Shown: positions 38,418 through 46,379 of the stretch, one piece after another
How positions within the stretch are numbered: the first letter of the stretch is position 1
How the letters are laid out: every line of letters starts with the position of its first letter
Assembly: GCF_000013345.1 (NCBI RefSeq)
Contig: NC_007777.1
Coordinates: forward strand, 992,001-1,056,000
Reading direction: 5' to 3'
DNA length: 64,000 nt
Source of the DNA: Frankia casuarinae
GTDB lineage: Bacteria > Actinomycetota > Actinomycetes > Frankiales > Frankiaceae
Translations under genes and position numbers: made by a program
Notes under the pieces: model-generated
The model's database searches: none
The model's input: the letters and a program-made list of their open reading frames with translations, nothing else
What the model was told of the DNA's origin: nothing

Positions 38418-39215
38418 GTGGGCGAAGAGAAGGACGCCGTCGTTGCAGTCGAGACTGTCCTAGCGGCTGCAACAGTGGGCAGTGTGAAAGTAAGACTCCG
38501 AAGCTACTTTTCCTCGCACTACCTATACTCGGCGCAGTTCTTCAGCAGTGAGGCCGGCCGGATCGAGGTGGCAGCGAGAGAAAGAGGCGAATCGCCGCTG
38601 TTCGACCCACGCCATCGGGCCTTCGTTATCAGTTCTATTACCGCGTCCTGTGCGTTTCTGGAGGCGATGGTTAACGAGTTGCTGGAGGACATCGCGGACG
38701 GTTTCGCAGACGGAGTCTTCAGCGACTATGTTTCACCCCTCCCCGACAACACCAAGCGTGTTATTGCGGTGTTCTGGCGAAAAGAGAAGGCTGGCCGAGT
38801 CGAGACGGTACTTGAGAAGTCGGACGTCCTGACGAAGCTCGATATGATTCTGGCCACGGCTGGCTTGCCGCGGATCGACACCAGTCGGCGTCCCTGGCAA
38901 GAGGTCGACCTTGTCATCAAGATCCGGAACGCACTGACGCACTACAAACCTCAGTCGCTCGGAGACGATGACGTACATTATCTAACTAAGAAGCTGCAAG
39001 GTGGTGATCGATTCCAACTTAACCCGCTTGTGTCGTCGGGAAACCCGTACTTTCCGGACAAGGCGCTTGGGCATGGCTGTGCTGACTGGGCTTGGCGTTC
39101 CTGTAAGCAGTTGGCGGACGAGTTTAGTGACGCGCTCGGGATAATGCCGAACTACCGGCGAGCTGTGTTGTCGCCTGAAAGCCTGTCTCCTGATGCCTCG
39201 CGACTGTTGCCGTAG
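38418..39215 (+). CDS. HEPN-like helical protein with R-x4-H motif
   Basis: A 265-residue, mostly helical protein. Residues 170-175 read RNALTH, an R-x4-H motif as in HEPN ribonucleases and RiboL-PSP-HEPN relatives; the preceding IKI and following YKP fit the usual context. It follows the Ubl operon by 165 bp on the same strand. HEPN proteins are common toxic effectors in defence islands. The start is uncertain: GTG at 38418 is used, and a TTG at 38364 is in frame. Whether it belongs to the operon is inference. Confidence 0.6.
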   Translation: MGEEKDAVVAVETVLAAATVGSVKVRLRSYFSSHYLYSAQFFSSEAGRIEVAARERGESPLFDPRHRAFVISSITASCAFLEAMVNELLEDIADGFADGVFSDYVSPLPDNTKRVIAVFWRKEKAGRVETVLEKSDVLTKLDMILATAGLPRIDTSRRPWQEVDLVIKIRNALTHYKPQSLGDDDVHYLTKKLQGGDRFQLNPLVSSGNPYFPDKALGHGCADWAWRSCKQLADEFSDALGIMPNYRRAVLSPESLSPDASRLLP

Positions 39216-39358
39216 TGGTTACGTTAGCCGTCCGGCGAGATAGTGCGGCGCTGATTGAGCGGGCGGGATGGCGCTGGGAGATCATCCTGCGAAGCTTTGT
39301 CGGCCTTCGATGTGCAGTCCGCGCATTCTCAGAAGGGCGCGAACTGGCTCCGATCGAG

Positions 39359-40459
39359 TCAGAAGTGGGCCAACTCCCGGTCCAGGACCCAGCCGAACGC
39401 CACCCCGCTCTTCGGGAAGACCCATCCGTCGTAGCGGACGCCGACGGATGGCGAGCTGGTGCCCTTCGGGCCGCGGGTGATCCGTGTTGGCTGTGCTCCA
39501 GCGATGAAATCCAGGACGTTGACGTGCCGGATGCCGCAGTCTGCGTAGGTGAAGTCGATGTCGACACCCTTGCAGGGCGCGCCAAAGTCAAGGTAGAGCA
39601 CGTGCCCGTGCTGCTGGACGAGGACGCGGTAGGTGTAGGCGATTTCGACCTCGTGGTCGGTGCCAGTCTGGGCGTCCAGCGTGACCGTAAAGGACTGGCC
39701 GCCGGAGCGCTTGCTCCGGCGGGTCGGCCGCGGCCGACCGTCGACGGTGAAGTCCAGTAGCTCGAAGACTCCGGGAGAGGCAGCGTCCAAGCCGGCGACG
39801 GGTTCGAAGTACCACGCCACCGCGTTCGTGGGATCGAGCAGCAGCTCCCGGTACTCGTCCGGGCTGGAGGTGCAAGCGAAACGGCGGGTGGTCTCGGCCA
39901 GCTCGGCGCGGTACTCCCGGCGGATCGTGGCCACGAACATGCTGCCGTGACCGGAGACCGGTCCCTTGTCCCACGGCGACAGGCTGACCGAGACGCGCAT
40001 GTCGTGCCGCCGCTCGGTGGCGGTAGTGACCTGGTGCCGAAGATCGGCGTAGAGGTCGTCGGCCATGGCTTGGTCGCCGAGCTGGATGGCCAAGGTGTTG
40101 CGGACCACCCGGTCCAGCGTCTCCGGCGACGCTACGGCGGTCAGAGCGTCCGGCGCGAAGGCGAAACCGTCGATCACGGCATCGCGGATAGCTGGAGCCT
40201 CTTCCTTGAGCACCTTGCGAAGGCGTTCGTTGGCCCGTTCGTCGGCGTCGGCCTCGCTGATGTAGTTGAAGGCCACCACAATCAGGCCGCTACCGAAGAG
40301 GGTCGAGCCGATCTCGGAGAGCGGCAGCCACATCAGCCACGGGACGGCTGCGGAGAGGTCCGCCTGCCGGCTCGCGATCAGGAAGGCTGCGCCCAACCCC
40401 GTGAGGATCACGGCGAGCAAGGTGAGCTTCGTGCGGTAGAGACGTTGGAGCGGCGTCAT
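39359..40459 (-). CDS. Membrane-anchored protein of unknown function
   Basis: A 366-residue protein with two N-terminal membrane helices (LTLLAVILTGLGAAFLIAS and GSTLFGSGLIVVAFNYIS), then a large cytoplasmic or extracellular domain rich in beta-type sequence (FTVTLDAQTGTDHEVEIAYTY). No known domain recognised. No Shine-Dalgarno is visible before the ATG; a 7-bp inverted repeat AAGATCA/TGATCTT lies just upstream at 40466-40492, so the transcript may be leaderless or tightly controlled. Confidence 0.7.
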   Translation of the reverse strand: MTPLQRLYRTKLTLLAVILTGLGAAFLIASRQADLSAAVPWLMWLPLSEIGSTLFGSGLIVVAFNYISEADADERANERLRKVLKEEAPAIRDAVIDGFAFAPDALTAVASPETLDRVVRNTLAIQLGDQAMADDLYADLRHQVTTATERRHDMRVSVSLSPWDKGPVSGHGSMFVATIRREYRAELAETTRRFACTSSPDEYRELLLDPTNAVAWYFEPVAGLDAASPGVFELLDFTVDGRPRPTRRSKRSGGQSFTVTLDAQTGTDHEVEIAYTYRVLVQQHGHVLYLDFGAPCKGVDIDFTYADCGIRHVNVLDFIAGAQPTRITRGPKGTSSPSVGVRYDGWVFPKSGVAFGWVLDRELAHF

Positions 40460-40507
40460 AGGTTCAAGATCAGTTTATCATGAGTTGATCTTGTCCGCGT
40501 ATGCAAA

Positions 40508-40549
40508 CGGCACGGCGCTCCTGTCCGCTGGACTCGGAGCGCCGTGCCG
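40508..40549 (-). terminator. Strong GC hairpin between the Gly-rich peptide and the membrane protein gene
   Basis: A perfect 14-bp stem (40508-40521 with 40536-40549) and 14-base loop. On the minus strand it lies just after the stop of the 17-residue peptide and before the membrane protein gene. It could be a terminator or attenuator. Confidence 0.65.
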
Positions 40550-40571
40550 CCGCGTGACGTAGGAACTCGGC

Positions 40572-40625
40572 TCAGCCGCCCGTACCCCCGCCGCCGCCTC
40601 CGTCACCACCGCTGCGAAGCGTCAT
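40572..40625 (-). CDS. 17-residue glycine-rich peptide
   Basis: The frame encodes MTLRSGGDGGGGGGTGG and then a stop. It is preceded by a near-perfect ribosome-binding site (GGGAGGTGGAG) about seven bases before the ATG, much stronger than those of most genes here. It is followed by a 14-bp hairpin. It may be a leader peptide of an attenuator, a small bioactive peptide, or a chance frame; the ribosome-binding site argues for translation. Confidence 0.45.
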   Translation of the reverse strand: MTLRSGGDGGGGGGTGG

Positions 40626-40733
40626 CGGTCTCCACCTCCCTGGGACTCGCGTCATCGACGGCCGGGCCGGCAACTCTGGCGGCCCCGCCAATCCCGGCTG
40701 ACGCCGGGACGAGACTCAGGCTAGATGCAAAGT

Positions 40734-40790
40734 CATGGGACGTATATGCATGGGACGTATGCGCTCTGGATGCAGACACGCTAGACGTAT
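40734..40790. promoter_or_regulatory. Repeated CATGGGACGTAT motifs upstream of a small XRE gene
   Basis: An exact 12-bp motif occurs at 40734-40745 and 40749-40760 (15-bp spacing), with a shorter GACGTAT at 40784-40790. The array is just upstream of the XRE gene at 40806 and behind the Gly-rich peptide gene, and suits an autoregulatory operator. Confidence 0.55.
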
Positions 40791-40805
40791 GGGCTTGGGG
40801 TCGTC

Positions 40806-41051
40806 ATGGCGACCCCACCACTCTCAACGGCTGCGCAGACGTTCGGCGAACGGGTGCGTGCCCAGCGGCACGAGCTGGGCCTGAGCCAGGAGCAACTGGC
40901 CGACGAGTGCGGCTTGCACTGGACGTTCGTTGGCCAGGTGGAGCGGGGCCGGCGGAACATCAGCTTGCACAACATCCTCAAGTTGGCTGACGCGCTGAAG
41001 ATCGATCCTGCGGAGTTGGTGCGTGGGTTGCAGGCGCCATCCAACGAGTAG
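40806..41051 (+). CDS. Small XRE-family regulator, controller-protein type
   Basis: An 81-residue protein consisting almost entirely of a Cro/C1 helix-turn-helix (LGLSQEQLADECGLHWTFVGQVERG), in size and pattern like restriction-modification controller proteins. No restriction or methyltransferase gene is nearby. There is almost no leader between the repeated motifs and the ATG, and no strong ribosome-binding site. Confidence 0.85.
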   Translation: MATPPLSTAAQTFGERVRAQRHELGLSQEQLADECGLHWTFVGQVERGRRNISLHNILKLADALKIDPAELVRGLQAPSNE

Positions 41052-41070
41052 ACCCTCTTCGTGGTGGCGA

Positions 41071-41664
41071 TCACGGCCCGGCGCTGGTCTCGCTTCGGGG
41101 TAGCGGCGGTATCTGCTGCAGAACGCCTATCATCTCTGCGGCCAGGCGGGCGTATTCCTGGGCGGAGGCGGTGGTCAATTGCACGAGCTGAGGTGCGTGG
41201 ACTATCTCGTTCCGAAGGCGCCCAAGACCCTTAATAGCGTCGGCTGCTTCTCGATTGATAGCGCCAGCTTCCTGTAGGAGCTGGACACTGCCGAGGGGTG
41301 ATCGTCGTCTACCTGACTGAACATTCGTCCGCTCTAGGGCTGCGACGATTTCCCGTTCAACAGCAGTCCATGCCAAAGGTATGGCGGCAGCCGGCGAAAC
41401 TGCAGCTACCGCGTTGACTTCAGTCACGAGATCGGAAATCTCGTCCCCGACTTCCGGACTTGTGTCAGGTCTGGCCGCCTGCGCCTGCTCGTCAATCTCT
41501 GACAGCTCTTGCCGAAAGGCGAGTTCAAGATCCTTGTACTTTAGATTGGACAGCCTCGGCAGCAGCCTGAGAAGGGGTCGACGGACCACCAGCGCGATGA
41601 CGCAGACAGCCATCGGCCAAGCCAATGACGAGATGACTGCCGCAACGAACTGTAAGGCGCTCAC
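41071..41664 (-). CDS. Membrane-anchored HEPN/DUF4145-like protein
   Basis: A 197-residue protein with an N-terminal membrane helix (FVAAVISSLAWPMAVCVIALVV) and a cytoplasmic helical domain. RNEIVH at about residue 151 is an R-x4-H motif within the sequence context typical of DUF4145/HEPN proteins (GLGRLRNEIVHAPQLV). It is convergent to the small XRE gene. It could be a membrane-tethered RNase or a non-catalytic HEPN; not resolvable by eye. Confidence 0.6.
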   Translation of the reverse strand: MSALQFVAAVISSLAWPMAVCVIALVVRRPLLRLLPRLSNLKYKDLELAFRQELSEIDEQAQAARPDTSPEVGDEISDLVTEVNAVAAVSPAAAIPLAWTAVEREIVAALERTNVQSGRRRSPLGSVQLLQEAGAINREAADAIKGLGRLRNEIVHAPQLVQLTTASAQEYARLAAEMIGVLQQIPPLPRSETSAGP

Positions 41665-41774
41665 GCCGGTACCCCCGATTCACGCGAGCCCTCTTCCATC
41701 GGCGTCGCGCTGCTTGGGAGATCATAGGCGGCCGTGGAGCCCACCCTGCCAGCAGGGCCGTCCAGTGCGGCCGT

Positions 41775-42599
41775 CTACATACCGTCCGTCATCCACTCGG
41801 CCACGGTCCGGATCACGAACGCCTGCCACTCCTGGCTCTGCGGCTGGAGATACCGAGGATCGTCGTGCACGGCGAAGCCGTGCTGGGAGCCTTCGACCTC
41901 CACCAGGCGGGTCTTGGCGGCGAACTTTTCCAGGGCTGCGCGCGTCGACTCGATGGGCACCAGCGTGTCCTTCGTGCCGTGTACGAGCAGCGTAGGCGCG
42001 ACGATCTCCCCGATGGCCTCGTCGGGCCGCAACCAGAAGACCTCGTTGAGCATCGGCCGGCCGTGCTTGAGCGTCGGCGTGAAGGTGATCGCGCCCTGCT
42101 CGTCCAGCGTCCGGGCGGCCTCGTCGTCGATGTGGTCGTCGTGCCAGTACGGCCGGCTGTCGATCGTGCGCCACTTGTAGTTGAACTGCGGGTTGAGCAG
42201 CACCAGCCGGGACACGTCCTCCGGTCGTTTGGCGGCGTAGTAGCCGCAGATGCCACCGCCGAAGCTCGCGCCGAGCAGGCTGACGTGGTCAACGTCCGTG
42301 GCGTCCCGCGCCTCGGCCAGGGCCACCCGGATGTCGTTGAGGATCGACGACAGCGTCAGCTCCTCCTGCCGCCCCTCGCTCTCCCCGTGGCCGCGGAGAT
42401 CGAAGCGCAGCGATGCCACACCGGCCTCGGCCAGCCCCGCGGCCAGCCGAGTGAAGAAGCCGCCCTCCTCGCGGGTGACGCCGCCACCGTGGACGAGGAC
42501 CGCGGCGCGTTCGGGAGCCACGTCCGGCGTCGCCAACGTGGCCGTCAGGTGCAACCCGTCCAGCGTGCGGAGCGAGATCACGGTCTCGTGCACGGGCAT
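41775..42599 (-). CDS. Alpha/beta hydrolase
   Basis: A 274-residue serine hydrolase. The nucleophile elbow is LLGASFGGG (Ser near residue 108), the oxyanion region is VHGGGVTREEGGFF, an acid is in VHGTKDTLVP and the histidine in GSQHGFAVHDD. The start is the ATG with AAGGAG upstream; a longer frame exists but is not needed. The substrate is unknown; dienelactone-hydrolase/esterase-like. Confidence 0.85.
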   Translation of the reverse strand: MPVHETVISLRTLDGLHLTATLATPDVAPERAAVLVHGGGVTREEGGFFTRLAAGLAEAGVASLRFDLRGHGESEGRQEELTLSSILNDIRVALAEARDATDVDHVSLLGASFGGGICGYYAAKRPEDVSRLVLLNPQFNYKWRTIDSRPYWHDDHIDDEAARTLDEQGAITFTPTLKHGRPMLNEVFWLRPDEAIGEIVAPTLLVHGTKDTLVPIESTRAALEKFAAKTRLVEVEGSQHGFAVHDDPRYLQPQSQEWQAFVIRTVAEWMTDGM

Positions 42600-42682
42600 G
42601 GCACTCCTTCTGGCGTTACGGGCGTCGGCCACGGCCATCCTCTGGCGAACGGTCAGCCTTGGCCAGAGCTACAGCCTGGCAG

Positions 42683-43282
42683 CTATGACCGGAACCGATC
42701 ACCGGGCGGGAGGTTCCAGTCCAGCGCCCGCAAGCCGTCGGCGACCCGTTGCAGCACGGCCAAATCGTCGAAGACCTCGATGGGCGCCGGTGGGTCGGCG
42801 GGCGCTCGCCGGCGAGGTAGTTCGGGAGCAGGCGAAGCGGTCGCCGTAACCATCGTCAAGGCGAAGCTGCACCACACGACCTTGCCGCCGGTGGCCGGAC
42901 GATAGAAGGCCCAGCGGGTGCTCAAGGTCGACACCAGGAGAAGACCGCGTCCGCCTTCGGCGTCGAGGGCCGGTTCTCGATGGATGGGCGCGGAAGCGTC
43001 GGCGTCCCAGACTTCGATGATCAGGTCTGCGTCGGTGCGTGTCACGCGGGTGGCGATGACCGGCACCCGGCCAGCCGAAGCACGGCAGGCGTTCGTCACC
43101 AGCTCGGACGCGAGAAGGGTTGCCGTCTCGACCAGGTCCGCCAGGTTCCACGCTTGCAAGACCGCCGCGACATGCCGGCGAGCGAGGCCCGGCGCGGCGT
43201 GATCCGCCTCGAACTGCCGCACCATATGCACCGGCACCGCGGCGGCCGTCTCCCGGTCGGCCGCGGCCATCGCGCCGTTCAC
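42683..43282 (-). CDS. RsbW-like ATP-binding regulator (HATPase_c)
   Basis: A 199-residue protein with a GHKL ATPase fold: N-box ASELVTNACRAS, G1-type DADA, and GGRGLLLVSTLS. This is the anti-sigma/serine kinase type abundant in actinobacteria. The last 60 residues are Pro-rich and do not belong to the domain. The GTG start overlaps the stop of the degenerate resolvase gene, so the two are coupled. Confidence 0.82.
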   Translation of the reverse strand: MNGAMAAADRETAAAVPVHMVRQFEADHAAPGLARRHVAAVLQAWNLADLVETATLLASELVTNACRASAGRVPVIATRVTRTDADLIIEVWDADASAPIHREPALDAEGGRGLLLVSTLSTRWAFYRPATGGKVVWCSFALTMVTATASPAPELPRRRAPADPPAPIEVFDDLAVLQRVADGLRALDWNLPPGDRFRS

Positions 43283-43626
43283 GTACGCGGACCGATGGAA
43301 TGGGCGTCCGAGGCTTCCACCACGAGCACCGCGCCGCCAGCGTTGCCGATCTCCACCTCGATGGCCTTGCGGACCTGCGGGGAGGTGGAGAGGTGCTCCG
43401 CCGTGACGACCAGGACGCCGCTTCCCGGGGGGCGCTGGAGCCGCGCCAGCAGCTCGGTCAGGCCGGGGCGCATGATGCGGGCCGGCGGCATGTGCCGGTC
43501 CACGTACACGTCGGCCAGCTTCAAGCCCTCGGCTACGGCATGGGCTACGAGGAGATCGTGGAAGCGATCTTCTTCGGCTTCATCGTCATCTTCCAGTCGG
43601 ATGTAACCGAACACGGTGGCGGACAT
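43279..43626 (-). CDS. Short resolvase-like protein lacking the catalytic serine
   Basis: A 115-residue protein resembling only the N-terminal catalytic fold of serine recombinases (VFGYIRLEDDDE, GVLVVTAEHLSTS). The position of the nucleophilic serine (normally GYxRVS) reads RLE, and there is no DNA-binding domain. It cannot be an active recombinase and may be a regulatory or scaffolding relative. A strong GGAGGGG precedes the ATG. It is coupled to the RsbW-like gene. Confidence 0.7.
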   Translation of the reverse strand: MSATVFGYIRLEDDDEAEEDRFHDLLVAHAVAEGLKLADVYVDRHMPPARIMRPGLTELLARLQRPPGSGVLVVTAEHLSTSPQVRKAIEVEIGNAGGAVLVVEASDAHSIGPRT

Positions 43627-43797
43627 ACGTCCCCTCCATCCCGTCGAGGTGGCGACGTCCCGGACCGAGGAGTCGGCTCGACCCAGTCCGGGACGCCTCC
43701 GGCAACGGTGACCGCGGAGAGGGAGTGGGGCTATGCACCCGAGGTATGGGCAGCACGCGGACCAGGTGTGCGCGGTTCGGCAGCAGAACGACGACGC

Positions 43798-44508
43798 TCA
43801 GCGAGCGTCGAGAGTTCCCAAGCCCGCCCAGTCCGCCATCCCGGCTGTGATCAAGGACTTGACCTTGGCCTGGCCCTCCACGCGCACGACATCGGTGAAG
43901 CATGCGCACTCTGTCAGGGGGCTGTTCCGCGCCACGCACACCACGATGCCCGTCACCTGGAGCCCCCGGGCAGTGGCGATCAAGTTCTCACCGACCGCCG
44001 GCAGTGGCAGCCGCTTCACCAGCTCGGCCGCGAACTGCCGCTCGACGGAGGACCGATTTAGTAGCTCAAGCGTCCGGTCGGTGACCTCAACCAGCCCTTC
44101 ACGGAGTCGGTCTTGCGCCTCCAGGATGGTCCGCGCCAGCTTGGCAAGGGCGCTACACCGGCGTCCTGACCAGTGACGAGTAAGCCGTTGCCACGTCTGG
44201 TCACTGACGTACTCGGTCGCGCGGCCGATGATGAGTTCCCGAAGATTGGGATCGGCGATCAGGCTGCCGAATGACTCCGCGGCGGAGCGTACCCGCAGCT
44301 CCTCAGCGTTCGGAGGCGGCGGCGCTGAACGGCCTGGCGCTGATGACGTGGTTCTTGGACCCGCTGGTGTGCGTGCCGTGCTGCGACGCGCACTGATCTG
44401 AACGAACGACCCCGACGGGTGATGCCGACAGTGCTGGCCGGCCTCCTTGACGGGATTTCTGCAACTCGTGCCGCGCCGGGTAGTCCCCCCGCACCTGAAC
44501 CGGACCAT
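43798..44508 (-). CDS. Hypothetical protein with N-terminal zinc-binding motif
   Basis: A 236-residue protein. The N-terminus CGGTTRRGTSCRNPVKEAGQHCRHH has three Cys and two His in the spacing of small DUF5763-like metal-binding modules that often begin actinobacterial island proteins. A Pro/Ser/Thr-rich linker and a helical domain follow. No catalytic motif is visible. It stands alone, 170 bp from its neighbours on both sides. Confidence 0.6.
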   Translation of the reverse strand: MVRFRCGGTTRRGTSCRNPVKEAGQHCRHHPSGSFVQISARRSTARTPAGPRTTSSAPGRSAPPPPNAEELRVRSAAESFGSLIADPNLRELIIGRATEYVSDQTWQRLTRHWSGRRCSALAKLARTILEAQDRLREGLVEVTDRTLELLNRSSVERQFAAELVKRLPLPAVGENLIATARGLQVTGIVVCVARNSPLTECACFTDVVRVEGQAKVKSLITAGMADWAGLGTLDAR

Positions 44509-44670
44509 GCAATGAGCGTCCGATCTGCCGCGCTACGTAAGCAATAGCCGAGTTGGCCATCCATTGTCTAAGCGAAGTAGTGCACCGCGACCTTCGGATT
44601 CGGCCCGTATGCGCTGTTGACCTGGAGTCGCCCACGAGGCTCACCCAGGTAGCAGGACGTGCGCTGCCTG

Positions 44671-46182
44671 TTACGCCAGCATCGCTTCGCGGAACTCTCG
44701 CGGCCCCGGCCGCGACCGCCACGGCGTCAAGCTCTGCGCCACGTCCGCCAGGATGGCCGAGGTGCGTCCGGAGTTGGTGGCACGCGCGATCTGCAAGGCA
44801 TCGAGGGCGACGGAGGCAGCCTCGTCCGGGTGCCCGCTCAGCGCCAGCGCCGCTGCCCGCCGGGCGCTGAACAGCGCGGTGTCCCGCCGCGACAGCGCAT
44901 CTCTGGCCAGTATGTCGGCGAAGATCCCAGCGGCCTGGTCGGGCACGCCAGCTTCGGTGTAGACCGCCGCATCCCGCAACTGGAGTGTGACGGAACTGAG
45001 ACGGGACGCGGGAGCCTCGACCTCAGCATCAAGGGTCTGTCGAGCAATATCCAGCTTTCGCTCGATGACCGACAGCGCCCCTCCGTGCGTGGCCAGCGCC
45101 AGCGCTTCCTGCTGTACTTGCTCAGCCCGAAGCGCCGGCGGTGCGGTGGGACAGACCCGGCCCGCGGCCTCAGCCAGGTTCAACATGCGGGCCAGCTCGC
45201 GGCTGTCGTAGGCCATCTGCGACTTCTTGACCAGTACATACGCCTGCATCGGGACGTCTTGGGCTTCCTGCGCCCACTCCATCGCCCGGTCGTACCAGTA
45301 GCTGGCTGAGCCAGGGTCATGGAGGTCTCGATAGAGCCAGCCGGCGAACTCGGCGCCGTCCGCCCCGACCGCCAGCAGCTGACGACGGACGCCTGGTTGC
45401 ACATCGCGGGCGTGCTGCTGAATGGCCCCAAGGACGCCGAGCACCAGCGGTAAGACGCGCAGCGGTCCCAGCTGACCGTCGTCGGTCTTGCACTGCTCGA
45501 ACTGTCGGGCGAAGAAGCCGACCACCGAACCGTCCAGGTAGCGGCGGGCGTCCTCCAGGGCGGCGGCCATGTGTTGCAGCTCGTCCAAACCGGCGAACGG
45601 CAGCACGCGCACGGCCTGCCGTCCAACGGACGTGGCTTCAATCTTCCTCGTTCTGGAGGCCGCCACGTCGCCAAGCACGGCGTCGAGGCCATGCGCGGAA
45701 GCGGCTTCGGCATCGACCGGCAGCATGACCTCCCGGCCGGCCAGCAGAACGGGCAGCAAGACCGAAGGGCGATCGTCGGCGGCTGAGCGGGTCCGCGGCT
45801 CGCCGGGCAGGTCGAACCACAGCAACTCGGCCGGGATACCGAGGATCTGGCTGTAGCGGATCAGCTTGGTGAGCTCTTCGGGCGCCCGGCCGTTCTCGAT
45901 GCGGCTGAGCTGGGCCTGGGTCATGCCGAGCCAGGTGCCGACCAGCTCCTGGGACAACGTTTGGCCGTGGAACGGATGCGTCCGGTAGGCGAAGAGCACC
46001 CGGCCCATGTGCCAGGTCGCCAGGGCATCCCTCATCTTGTCGAGCTGCCAGAAGTCCGGCGGCACGGTGGGCGGCCGGGTCTGAGCCTCCAAGTTGGCGC
46101 TCTGGCAGGGGCTGCACAGCTTCCGCGGGTTGTCGCCCGCCAGCCGGTGCCCGCAGCGCGAGCAGTGCCGGGGCTCGGTCAT
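44671..46182 (-). CDS. Large XRE regulator with zinc ribbon and helical repeats
   Basis: A 503-residue protein. A zinc ribbon (CSRCGHRL...KLCSPC) at residues 7-30 is followed by a Cro/C1 helix-turn-helix (LGMTQAQLSRIENGRAPEE, near residue 85) and about 330 residues of TPR-like helices (DLHDPGSASYWYDRAMEWA). Such regulators control the divergent neighbouring cassette in actinobacteria. It is divergent from the kinase-radical SAM-cupin operon, with a 197-bp gap likely holding both promoters. Confidence 0.82.
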   Translation of the reverse strand: MTEPRHCSRCGHRLAGDNPRKLCSPCQSANLEAQTRPPTVPPDFWQLDKMRDALATWHMGRVLFAYRTHPFHGQTLSQELVGTWLGMTQAQLSRIENGRAPEELTKLIRYSQILGIPAELLWFDLPGEPRTRSAADDRPSVLLPVLLAGREVMLPVDAEAASAHGLDAVLGDVAASRTRKIEATSVGRQAVRVLPFAGLDELQHMAAALEDARRYLDGSVVGFFARQFEQCKTDDGQLGPLRVLPLVLGVLGAIQQHARDVQPGVRRQLLAVGADGAEFAGWLYRDLHDPGSASYWYDRAMEWAQEAQDVPMQAYVLVKKSQMAYDSRELARMLNLAEAAGRVCPTAPPALRAEQVQQEALALATHGGALSVIERKLDIARQTLDAEVEAPASRLSSVTLQLRDAAVYTEAGVPDQAAGIFADILARDALSRRDTALFSARRAAALALSGHPDEAASVALDALQIARATNSGRTSAILADVAQSLTPWRSRPGPREFREAMLA

Positions 46183-46379
46183 CGCTGGACGGCCTCCCGT
46201 TCCACGCGCGCGTTCACGACCAAGGTCAACCTACGACGCTAACACCCGCTGTAGCAGGGTCTATGCGCCGCGCGTATGTCGGTCACCTTTTGTCGGCGTG
46301 GTGCCAAACGCAGCTCGCGCTGACGCTGGGGACCGTTCCGCCGAAGCGGCGGCACTCCCCGTGCGAAAGGGGTTCGTCC

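Noticed and set aside
40572-40625. Gly-rich peptide as precursor for the radical SAM enzyme
   Set aside because: It is 6.5 kb away behind several unrelated transcripts and lacks a leader with core Cys or aromatic residues.
40806-41051. Restriction-modification system
   Set aside because: Only a controller-like protein is present; no methyltransferase or endonuclease motifs were seen around it.
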